DNA of 5,056 nucleotides, from assembly GCA_030617485.1 (NCBI GenBank), contig JAUWVK010000122.1:1-5056 (forward strand). Direction: 5' to 3'. The notes below the pieces were generated by a model. It worked only from the letters and a program-made list of their open reading frames with translations, was not told the origin of the DNA and made no database searches. Below, piece after piece: positions 1 through 5,056 of this stretch. The stretch is from Gammaproteobacteria bacterium (lineage in GTDB: Bacteria > Pseudomonadota > Gammaproteobacteria > SZUA-152). A program made the translations under genes and the position numbers. How positions within the stretch are numbered: the stretch's first letter is position 1; every line of letters begins with the position of its first letter.

Positions 1-527
1 CCAATAACGCGCAAAACACCGGCCTCAAGGTCATCTATGCCCGAGGTGTAATCCACCACCGAGAAACCATTAACGCTGTAGTAAAGAGAGTTGATAGTGA
101 AATCCCGGCGCCAGGCATCATCCTCCAGATTACCGTAAACATTGTCGCGCAGAATCATGCCATCTTCGGCATGAGTTTCATTTGTGCCTTCTGCCTCATG
201 TCCGCTGCGGAAAGTGGCCACTTCAATAATTTCACGCCCGAAACGCACATGCACCAGCTTAAAGCGTCGGCCAATGAGACGACTGTTGCGAAACAGGCTT
301 GCCACTTCCTCCGGGTGCGCATCAGTGGCAATATCAAAGTCTTTGGGTTCACGACCCAGCAACAGATCACGCACCCCACCGCCTACCAAATAGGCTTCGA
401 AACCGGAAGAATTCAGACGATAAAGTACTTTCAGCGCACTTTCGCTGATATTGGCACGTGAGATAACGTGCTCTGAGCGAGCAATGACGTGTGGCGACCC
501 AGGGAGAGTTAGTGCTTTATCAGTCAA
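1..527 (-). CDS. pcnB: Poly(A) polymerase I (polynucleotide adenylyltransferase), N-terminal part, truncated by window edge
   Basis: PcnB adds poly(A) tails to RNA 3' ends and so promotes decay of mRNA fragments and regulatory RNAs. About 175 N-terminal codons are present; the rest (E. coli PcnB is about 465 residues) lies beyond base 1. The nucleotidyltransferase head is clear. It has [12 protein letters not shown] followed by KDFDIATD, whose two metal-binding Asp codons are at 339-341 and 333-335. A third conserved Asp follows in [12 protein letters not shown] (codon 102-104). [12 protein letters not shown] and EIIEVATFR also match the family. No in-frame ATG or GTG exists between the upstream stop (TAA, 536-534) and the conserved domain. 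I chose TTG at 527-525 because similarity to E. coli ([11 protein letters not shown] against VIPREQHAISR) already begins upstream of the only other candidate, ATT at 485-483. No good Shine-Dalgarno is visible. The gene is divergent from the tRNA gene. Identity is very secure, the start is not. Confidence 0.93.
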   Translation of the reverse strand, partial: MTDKALTLPGSPHVIARSEHVISRANISESALKVLYRLNSSGFEAYLVGGGVRDLLLGREPKDFDIATDAHPEEVASLFRNSRLIGRRFKLVHVRFGREIIEVATFRSGHEAEGTNETHAEDGMILRDNVYGNLEDDAWRRDFTINSLYYSVNGFSVVDYTSGIDDLEAGVLRVI

Positions 528-554
528 CGGCTTTTAGTCAAAAGTGTGTGTGTC

Positions 555-582
555 TTGAGCAATCTGTAAGGCCGCGTATAAT
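555..582 (+). promoter_or_regulatory. Putative sigma70 promoter of the tRNA-Glu gene
   Basis: A perfect TATAAT -10 box (577-582) lies 16 bp after a TTGAGC -35 box (555-560), which matches TTGACA at four positions including the TTG core. Transcription would start near 589, giving a leader of about 50 nt before the tRNA. The region just after the -10 box is A/T-rich, unlike the GC-rich discriminator of strongly stringent promoters. It lies between the divergent pcnB start and the tRNA. Confidence 0.6.
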
Positions 583-638
583 AACATTTTTTTCGCTCTT
601 CAGCTTATCGGCCAGAACTGCGGTTCGCCTTCATATAC

Positions 639-713
639 GCTCCCTTCGTCTAGTGGTTAGGACACTGGCCTCTCACGCCGGCGACAGGGGTTCGAATCCC
701 CTAGGGAGCGCCA
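639..713 (+). tRNA. tRNA-Glu (anticodon CTC)
   Basis: A complete 75-nt cloverleaf can be folded by eye. The acceptor stem GCTCCCT (639-645) pairs with AGGGAGC (703-709), followed by discriminator G and an encoded CCA (711-713). The D-arm carries the TAGTGGTTAGGA type sequence usual for tRNA-Glu. The anticodon stem 665-669/677-681 encloses loop CTCTCAC with anticodon CTC at 672-674. The T-stem AGGGG/CCCCT (686-690/698-702) encloses TTCGAAT. It decodes GAG. Its last 18 nt plus the following two bases recur 172 bp downstream. The gene stands alone rather than in an rRNA operon. Confidence 0.97.
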
Positions 714-714
714 T
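695..714 (+). repeat. Direct repeat, copy 1 (3' end of tRNA-Glu)
   Basis: The sequence AATCCCCTAGGGAGCGCCAT covers the end of the T-loop, the 3' strand of the T-stem, the 3' acceptor strand, the CCA end and one base beyond. It is repeated exactly at 867-886. Flanking bases diverge on both sides. Confidence 0.9.
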
Positions 715-720
715 AAACAC

Positions 721-750
721 AAAGCCTTACCCGAATGGGTGGGGCTTTTT
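721..750 (+). terminator. Rho-independent terminator of the tRNA-Glu gene
   Basis: A 12-bp stem (721-732 with 737-748, including two G-U pairs) closes on a GAAT loop and runs into five T residues (746-750). It begins seven bases after the tRNA CCA end. The leading AAA can pair with the T-tract, as is common. If efficient, it would separate the tRNA from the hairpin array downstream, which would then depend on readthrough or its own promoter. Confidence 0.75.
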
Positions 751-760
751 GCTTATGGGC

Positions 761-886
761 TATTCACAGCGTGAATATCGAACCTTGGTTCGACGAATTT
801 GCAGGAAGCAAATTCGGCCGTACGAAGTACGCCCGGAGGGTGAGGGATCATGGATGATCCCGAGGCAATCCCCTAGGGAGCGCCAT
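761..886 (+). ncRNA. Hairpin array ending in a duplicated tRNA tail (rtT-like element)
   Basis: Six short hairpins follow one another. Stem 761-767/771-777 has loop AGC. Stem 778-784/787-793 (TCGAACC/GGTTCGA) has a minimal loop. Stem 794-802/808-816 is nine perfect base pairs with loop AGGAA. Stem 819-823/827-831 has loop GAA. Stem 832-834/838-840 has loop GGA. Stem 844-850/855-861 has loop TGGA. The unit ends with an exact copy of the tRNA-Glu 3' end. From family knowledge, the E. coli tyrT operon carries repeats of about 178 bp, each ending in 19 bp of the tRNA 3' end and yielding rtT RNA. Here the spacing is 172 bp. That it is transcribed, and that it belongs to this class, is inference. 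No dedicated promoter or downstream terminator is evident. It could instead be a dispersed structured repeat. Confidence 0.5.
867..886 (+). repeat. Direct repeat, copy 2 (tRNA-Glu 3'-end copy)
   Basis: This is an exact 20-bp match to 695-714. It contains the 3' halves of the T-stem and acceptor stem and the CCA, but no 5' tRNA portion, so it cannot fold as a tRNA. It forms the downstream boundary of the hairpin array. Confidence 0.9.
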
Positions 887-950
887 CTTGTTTAATGCTT
901 TACACTTAACTCTCGATATACCATCACCCAAGAAGGGGATTCCACCTAAA

Positions 951-1136
951 ATGCGCACCTTACTCCTGCTAATGCTCACATCGTTTTTGTTCGTCATCGG
1001 CTGTTCCGATAACAAAATTGAAGATCACGTGCTGAAAGAAAAAACGGATACCATCGAAAAAGCAAAAGAAGTCGATCAGTTGATTCAAAATACTTTTCAA
1101 CAACAGCAGCAAAACATCGATGAGAAGTCGCGTTAA
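951..1136 (+). CDS. Small putative lipoprotein, function unknown (61 aa)
   Basis: The product has a short N-terminus (MRT), a hydrophobic segment (about residues 4-16) and a lipobox V-I-G-C with the acceptor Cys at 18. This predicts signal peptidase II cleavage and a mature lipoprotein of 44 residues. Ser follows the Cys, so the Asp inner-membrane retention signal is absent and outer-membrane placement is expected. The mature part is very polar, rich in Glu/Lys/Asp, with a QQQQQ run near the end, and is probably helical. The ATG at 951 is preferred over a TTG at 888 because only it puts the signal peptide at the N-terminus. A purine-rich AGAAGGGGA (931-939) lies 11-12 nt upstream, a slightly long Shine-Dalgarno spacing. 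It converges with ssb and ends just before the shared terminator. I do not recognise the family. The lipobox makes it likely to be real. Confidence 0.72.
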   Translation: MRTLLLLMLTSFLFVIGCSDNKIEDHVLKEKTDTIEKAKEVDQLIQNTFQQQQQNIDEKSR

Positions 1137-1154
1137 TACCCGTTAACTAAACAC

Positions 1155-1181
1155 AAAAAAGCCGGCATTGCCGGCTTTTTT
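1155..1181. terminator. Bidirectional rho-independent terminator between the small lipoprotein gene and ssb
   Basis: A GCCGGC/GCCGGC stem (1161-1166/1170-1175) with an ATT loop is flanked by A6 on the left and T6 on the right. It works as a GC-stem plus U-tract terminator in both directions. It lies 18 bp after the lipoprotein stop codon and 23 bp beyond the ssb stop codon, the expected position for convergent genes. Confidence 0.9.
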
Positions 1182-1204
1182 ATTTTCTATTTGTTTTTAA
1201 AGAA

Positions 1205-1681
1205 TCAAAAAGGTATGTCGTCATCAAAATCATCAAAACCCCCAGCCGGTGCAGCAGCGGGCGCCTGGTTTGAAGACTGACCAGAAGACTGGTTGCTGGA
1301 AGCCTTATTTGACGATGGCTTAAAGTCCCCACCTCCGCCACCACCACGGCTGTCCAACATTTGCATTTCATTAGCAACGATTTCAGTGGTGTAACGATCG
1401 TTACCGCTTTGATCCTGCCATTTGCGTGTCTGTAACTTACCTTCAATATAAACCTTGGAACCTTTTTTCAGGTACTCACCAGCAATTTCAGCCAGTCGAC
1501 GGAAAAACACCACACGATGCCATTCGGTTTTATCCACCTGTTCGCCGGTATTTTTATCTTTCCAGCTTTCGCTAGTAGCAACGGTTACATTTGTCACCGC
1601 GTTACCATTGGGCATGAATTTCACTTCAGGGTCTTGTCCCAAATTGCCAATTAGAATTACCTTGTTAATACCTCGTGCCAT
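1205..1681 (-). CDS. ssb: Single-stranded DNA-binding protein
   Basis: SSB coats single-stranded DNA during replication, recombination and repair, and recruits partner proteins through its C-terminal tip. The 158-residue product has an N-terminal OB-fold of about 110 residues ([17 protein letters not shown] and TEWHRVVFF are diagnostic). The aromatic DNA-stacking residues W40, W54, F60 and W88 fall at the E. coli positions. A Gly6 run starts at 113, followed by a Ser/Asn/Gln-rich then Ala/Pro-rich disordered linker. The acidic tip ends in DDDIPF, the conserved partner-binding peptide. The length is slightly shorter than E. coli SSB (178). The ATG has a strong GGGAGGAG Shine-Dalgarno at 1695-1688, six nt upstream. 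It lies 71 bp downstream of the MFS gene on the same strand and may be partly co-transcribed with it, although it also has a plausible promoter of its own. Confidence 0.98.
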   Translation of the reverse strand: MARGINKVILIGNLGQDPEVKFMPNGNAVTNVTVATSESWKDKNTGEQVDKTEWHRVVFFRRLAEIAGEYLKKGSKVYIEGKLQTRKWQDQSGNDRYTTEIVANEMQMLDSRGGGGGGDFKPSSNKASSNQSSGQSSNQAPAAAPAGGFDDFDDDIPF

Positions 1682-1705
1682 GTTGGACTCCTCCCAGTTA
1701 CTTCA

Positions 1706-1735
1706 ATAATATTTTTATCTCATTGCTGTTCGCAA
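1706..1735 (-). promoter_or_regulatory. Possible ssb promoter
   Basis: On the minus strand TTGCGA (1735-1730) is followed after 18 bp by TATTAT (1711-1706), a reasonable sigma70 pair. Transcription would start near 1699, giving a leader of about 18 nt that holds little more than the ribosome binding site. The -35 box overlaps a small inverted repeat (CATTGC at 1721-1726, GCAATG at 1732-1737). That repeat lacks a T-tract on the minus strand, so it does not look like a terminator for the upstream gene. This is a weak call by eye. Confidence 0.4.
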
Positions 1736-1752
1736 TGCTAATAGTTACCCTG

Positions 1753-3210
1753 CTAATTCGTTTGTTCTGTTCGATCAGTTTCGGCTGTCTGTTCCGAAAA
1801 CATATTTTCGATGGGTTCGTCCTCCACAGAAAATGGTTTTAACGCCTCTCTGTCCAACGCATGCAAATCCACTTTAAGATAAGCCACGTTATCTTCCGGA
1901 ATCACCACGGCCTCGGCAACACCTGTCACTCTGGTCAACTCACCGACCATGTGCCTGGCCTGTTCTTCGCTAACATCGCCAATGCGAACCAGGTGGCTAC
2001 TGAGGTAACGTGGGTTTTGCATGGTGACCGCCGCCAGAAACCATATTACGGCCATTCCGGCACAAAGCGCAAAAACGCTTTCCATGCCCACCGCACCATA
2101 TAACCAGCCCCCCAGTGCTCCACCAAAAAAAGCCCCGATAAACTGGGAGCTTGAATATACACCCATGGCAGTGCCTTTGTTATCCGGATCAGCTGTCTTG
2201 GCTATGAGTGAAGGCAAGGTCGCTTCGAGTATGTTAAATGCTGTGAAGAAAATGAACAAACCAAACACCAGGCCCGCAAGTGATTGATTAAACGTCATAA
2301 AAACCAATTCAGCGATTACCAGGGTCAATACAGCAGCGCTGAAAATACTTTTCATGCGGCGCTTTTTCTCGGCAATCACCACAAAAGGTATCATCAGCGC
2401 CATGGAAAACAGCATCACCGGCAGATACACATACCAGTGGTGATCGATGGCCAGACCAGCATTGTCCCGCAGGGCCAACGGCAACGTCACAAAAGTGGCG
2501 GTCAGCATCATGTGCAGGGTCATTATGCCGAAGTCCAGCCGCAGTAGTTGCTTGTTAGCAATGACTTTTTTGAGCTGACTGGCCACGGGCATGGCGTCCC
2601 GATGAAAACGACTATGCACCGGCCTGGGCACAATAAATTGTAAAACCCCTATCGCGATAATCGCCAGTATGGCCGTGAGCCAGAAAATGCCATCAACCCC
2701 GATCCAGACATTAAGCACCGGGCCCATCACCAATGAGAAGGCAAAGGCTGCGCCAATGCTCATACCGATAATCGCCATGGCACTGAGGCGATTTTCCTCA
2801 CGGGTAAGGTCTGCGGTTAACGCCATTACCGCTGCCGCAATGGCGCCCGCACCCTGCAGGGCACGCCCAATAATCACGCCGGACATGGAATCAGCCATGG
2901 CGGCCACCACGCTGCCAATGGCAAAAATGATCAATCCGATGGTAATGATTGGCTTGCGGCCGAAATGGTCTGAAGCCATACCAAAAGGAATTTGCAGTGC
3001 GGCCTGAGTCAGGCCATAGATACCGATGGCAATACCCACCAAAGCAGGCGTGTAACCTTCCAGGGTCTCACCATAGATGGCAAATACCGGCAGAATCATA
3101 AACAGCCCCATCATTCGTAGGGCATAAATACTGGCCAGTGAGAATACCGCCCGGCGTTCGGCAGGCACCATGCCGATTGATTCTGTCTGTGTGGAATTAC
3201 TGCCTGTCAC
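1753..3210 (-). CDS. YajR-like major facilitator superfamily transporter with C-terminal YAM-like domain
   Basis: This is an inner-membrane secondary transporter of 485 residues, probably a proton-driven exporter of unknown substrate. The first 400 residues contain about 12 hydrophobic segments. MFS motif A is GMASDHFGRKP (77-87), between TM2 and TM3, and a motif B-like GRALQGAG lies at 115-122. Conserved GTAMGVYSSSQFIG (347-360) also matches E. coli YajR. After TM12, residues 406-461 read as a beta-alpha-beta-beta-alpha-beta soluble domain like the YAM domain of YajR. An acidic tail (463-485), absent from E. coli YajR, follows. The start is GTG at 3210 with only a weak purine stretch upstream. 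ATG at 3171-3169 (MVPAERR) aligns with E. coli MTPGERR and is a real alternative. It is divergent from uvrA and upstream of ssb. A drug-efflux label would be a guess. Confidence 0.92.
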   Translation of the reverse strand: MTGSNSTQTESIGMVPAERRAVFSLASIYALRMMGLFMILPVFAIYGETLEGYTPALVGIAIGIYGLTQAALQIPFGMASDHFGRKPIITIGLIIFAIGSVVAAMADSMSGVIIGRALQGAGAIAAAVMALTADLTREENRLSAMAIIGMSIGAAFAFSLVMGPVLNVWIGVDGIFWLTAILAIIAIGVLQFIVPRPVHSRFHRDAMPVASQLKKVIANKQLLRLDFGIMTLHMMLTATFVTLPLALRDNAGLAIDHHWYVYLPVMLFSMALMIPFVVIAEKKRRMKSIFSAAVLTLVIAELVFMTFNQSLAGLVFGLFIFFTAFNILEATLPSLIAKTADPDNKGTAMGVYSSSQFIGAFFGGALGGWLYGAVGMESVFALCAGMAVIWFLAAVTMQNPRYLSSHLVRIGDVSEEQARHMVGELTRVTGVAEAVVIPEDNVAYLKVDLHALDREALKPFSVEDEPIENMFSEQTAETDRTEQTN

Positions 3211-3268
3211 GTTTGAGCGGTCTCTTTGATTCTTATGTGGAGCTATCTCTAAAAAAATCCTGGTTGTT

Positions 3269-3298
3269 TTGGCTCACCAAGATGGAACGGCGTATAAT
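3269..3298 (+). promoter_or_regulatory. Putative sigma70 promoter of uvrA
   Basis: A perfect TATAAT (3293-3298) lies 18 bp after TTGGCT (3269-3274), which matches TTGACA at four positions. Transcription would begin near 3305, leaving a 5' leader of about 65 nt before the uvrA ATG. The -10 box sits inside a 7-bp inverted repeat (3283-3315). Confidence 0.6.
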
Positions 3299-3315
3299 AG
3301 CAGGTTTGCGTTCCA
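3283..3315. repeat. Inverted repeat spanning the uvrA -10 box and predicted start site
   Basis: TGGAACG at 3283-3289 and CGTTCCA at 3309-3315 are perfect inverted arms separated by 19 bp that contain the TATAAT box. The centre, near 3299, is close to the predicted transcription start. It could be a repressor operator or may be coincidental; the arms are short. Confidence 0.35.
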
Positions 3316-3370
3316 CCGGAAAAAGCTGGACCGGCCAACCTCAAGTAATTATCAGGTATTAAAAGCAAGT

Positions 3371-5056
3371 ATGGATTTTATTCGTATTCAGGGCGCTCGT
3401 ACCCACAATCTAAAAAATATCAGTCTGGAACTTCCCCGCGGTAAACTTATCGTGATCACGGGATTATCCGGCTCAGGCAAGTCATCGCTGGCCTTTGACA
3501 CCATATATGCCGAGGGGCAACGACGTTACGTTGAGTCACTGTCAGCCTATGCGCGGCAGTTCCTGTCGATAATGGAAAAGCCTGATGTAGATCACATTGA
3601 AGGTTTATCGCCAGCCATTTCCATCGAGCAAAAGTCCACCTCGCATAATCCGCGTTCGACAGTAGGTACCATTACCGAAATTTACGATTACCTGCGCCTG
3701 CTATATGCCCGCGCTGGCATCCCGCGCTGCCCGGAACACGGCACCGAACTGCAGGCCCAAACGGTTAGCCAGATGGTCGATCATGTTTTATCCCTGCCTG
3801 AAGGCAGCAAAATAATGTTACTGGCGCCGATTGTGCGTAATCGCAAAGGCGAACACCTGAATGTTTTCAAAGAACTCCGTGCGCAAGGTTTTGTGCGAGC
3901 ACGCATCGACGGAGATTTATTTGAACTCGATGATGTACCCGAACTGGACTTACGAAAAAAACACACTATTGAAGCCGTGGTCGATCGGCTGAAAATTCGC
4001 GACACACAGGACCAGCAACAGCGCCTGGCCGATTCTTTTGAAACCACTCTGGCTCTCACTGATGGTATTGCTACCGTGGCGTTTTTTGATGACGATAATT
4101 CAGCAAACCACTCTACTAACAAGAAGGAAGAACTGGTTTTTTCTGCCCAGTTTGCCTGTGCTCACTGTGGTTATTCATTACCAGAGTTAGAACCGCGCAT
4201 GTTTTCCTTTAACAATCCGGCTGGTGCCTGTAGCGGATGTGACGGCCTGGGCGTTAAGCAGTTTTTTGATCCAGACCGGGTGGTACGCCACCCGGAATTG
4301 AGTTTACCGGCTGGCGCTATACGTGGCTGGGATCGACGCAACGCCTATTATTTCCAGATGGTGAGTTCACTAGCCAAACATTATGGTTTTGATATTGATA
4401 CGCCGTTCGAAGAACTGGAAGATAATATCCGCGATGTCATTCTTAATGGCAGCGGCGAGGAAGAAATTGAGTTTCATTATTTTAAAGAGAGATACGGGGA
4501 CCCTTCCGCCAATAAAAACCAAAGTAAAAAAAGTGGTGACAGCACCAACGTACGCACTCACCCCTTCGAAGGAATTCTGCCCAACATGGATCGCCGTTAT
4601 CATGAGACCGACTCCAATGTGGTGCGCGAAGAACTGGCCAAGTACCTCAACAGCAGGTCATGTCCTGACTGTGATGGCACGCGTCTGGCTGAAGGCCCGC
4701 GCAATGTTTTCGTTGCCGAAAAAAGATTGCCGGAAATTACCGCTCTACCCGTTGGCCGCGCACAAAAGTTTTTTGCACAAATGGAGCTGGAAGGCCATCG
4801 AGGACAAATTGCAGACAAAATTGTCAAAGAGATTAGTCAACGTCTGGATTTCCTCGTTAACGTGGGTCTCGACTACTTATCACTGAACCGCAGCGCGGAT
4901 ACCTTATCCGGTGGCGAAGCTCAGCGTATTCGACTGGCCAGCCAGATCGGCGCGGGTCTGGTGGGCGTCATGTACGTGCTTGATGAACCCAGCATAGGCT
5001 TGCATCAACGCGACAACCAACGTTTATTAAACACCCTCGTTTATTTGCGCGACATG
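3371..5056 (+). CDS. uvrA: Excinuclease ABC subunit A (UvrA), N-terminal 562 residues, truncated by window edge
   Basis: UvrA is the damage-sensing ABC-type ATPase of nucleotide excision repair; it dimerises, loads UvrB at lesions and then leaves. The frame is open from ATG 3371 to the window end, about 60 percent of the usual 940 residues. The start matches E. coli ([16 protein letters not shown] against [16 protein letters not shown]), although the Shine-Dalgarno (AAAAGCAAG) is weak. Walker A is GLSGSGKSS (31-39, K37). It is followed by the UvrB-binding and insertion regions ([22 protein letters not shown]). A C4 zinc module is formed by C263, C266, C287 and C290. The ABC signature [12 protein letters not shown] starts at 512, and the Walker B end is [13 protein letters not shown] (D538, E539). 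Compared with E. coli there are two polar insertions: about eight residues before the zinc module and about 14 at roughly 375-388. The second ATPase half lies outside the window. Confidence 0.98.
   Translation, partial: MDFIRIQGARTHNLKNISLELPRGKLIVITGLSGSGKSSLAFDTIYAEGQRRYVESLSAYARQFLSIMEKPDVDHIEGLSPAISIEQKSTSHNPRSTVGTITEIYDYLRLLYARAGIPRCPEHGTELQAQTVSQMVDHVLSLPEGSKIMLLAPIVRNRKGEHLNVFKELRAQGFVRARIDGDLFELDDVPELDLRKKHTIEAVVDRLKIRDTQDQQQRLADSFETTLALTDGIATVAFFDDDNSANHSTNKKEELVFSAQFACAHCGYSLPELEPRMFSFNNPAGACSGCDGLGVKQFFDPDRVVRHPELSLPAGAIRGWDRRNAYYFQMVSSLAKHYGFDIDTPFEELEDNIRDVILNGSGEEEIEFHYFKERYGDPSANKNQSKKSGDSTNVRTHPFEGILPNMDRRYHETDSNVVREELAKYLNSRSCPDCDGTRLAEGPRNVFVAEKRLPEITALPVGRAQKFFAQMELEGHRGQIADKIVKEISQRLDFLVNVGLDYLSLNRSADTLSGGEAQRIRLASQIGAGLVGVMYVLDEPSIGLHQRDNQRLLNTLVYLRDM

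Noticed and set aside
171..461. + strand ORFs of 96 and 69 codons opposite pcnB
   Set aside because: They lie antisense to the strongly conserved nucleotidyltransferase domain and have no domain features of their own.
695..886. attL/attR pair of an integrated element at the tRNA
   Set aside because: A direct repeat of a tRNA 3' end is the usual mark of integration, but only about 150 bp separate the copies, there is no integrase, and the space is filled with ordered hairpins. An rtT-like element fits better.
491..895. 134-codon + strand ORF from GTG 491
   Set aside because: It reads straight through the tRNA-Glu gene, its promoter and its terminator, so it cannot be a genuine protein gene as a whole. 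Only its last 46 codons are mentioned as a doubtful finding.
905..930. Promoter for the small lipoprotein gene using TTTACA at 899-904
   Set aside because: The only -10-like sequence (TATACC at 917-922) is just 12 bp away, too short for sigma70, and no other good pairing was found.
1721..1737. Small hairpin CATTGC/GCAATG between the MFS gene and ssb as a terminator
   Set aside because: The stem is only six base pairs and is not followed by a T-tract on the minus strand. It more likely overlaps the ssb -35 region by chance.
3138..3362. 74-codon + strand ORF just upstream of uvrA
   Set aside because: It begins inside the antisense of the MFS N-terminus and crosses the uvrA promoter; there is no Shine-Dalgarno or recognisable content.
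3781..4603. - strand ORFs inside uvrA (113 and 77 codons)
   Set aside because: They are antisense shadows of a continuous, highly conserved uvrA reading frame.
4383..4886. 167-codon + strand ORF in another frame of uvrA
   Set aside because: It is an out-of-frame shadow; the uvrA frame carries the conserved HPFEG and REELAKYL segments over the same bases.

Overview
The window looks like chromosomal housekeeping DNA from a gammaproteobacterium. UvrA, SSB, poly(A) polymerase and a YajR-type transporter all read as close relatives of the E. coli proteins. The divergent uvrA / MFS transporter-ssb arrangement is, from general knowledge, the one found in Pseudomonas and relatives. Base composition is moderate, and the intergenic regions have sigma70-like boxes and rho-independent terminators. 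I see no transposase, integrase, CRISPR array or toxin gene. The genus cannot be fixed from the sequence alone.

Left part (1-950). The 5' end of pcnB (poly(A) polymerase I) runs leftwards off the window. It is unusual in having no ATG or GTG start. Divergent from it is a tRNA-Glu gene with anticodon CTC, preceded by a good promoter and followed by a terminator. Downstream of that terminator lies a stretch of consecutive short hairpins, several with GGA in the loop. It ends in an exact 20-bp copy of the tRNA 3' end, 172 bp after the original. This layout resembles the E. coli tyrT 'rtT' repeats and is the most intriguing non-coding feature here.

Middle (951-3210). A 61-residue putative lipoprotein gene on the + strand meets ssb on the - strand at a shared bidirectional terminator. 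Upstream of ssb, in the same direction, is a 12-TM major facilitator transporter with a C-terminal soluble YAM-like domain, as in YajR.

Right part (3211-5056). A 160-bp divergent intergenic region carries a uvrA promoter with a short inverted repeat around its -10 box, and no LexA box that I can see by eye. The first 562 codons of uvrA, roughly 60 percent of the gene, fill the rest and run off the right edge.

The genes concern DNA repair (UvrA damage recognition, SSB single-strand protection), RNA turnover and translation (PcnB, tRNA-Glu), and membrane export. Apart from the uvrA-MFS-ssb neighbourhood, nothing shows that they act as one system.
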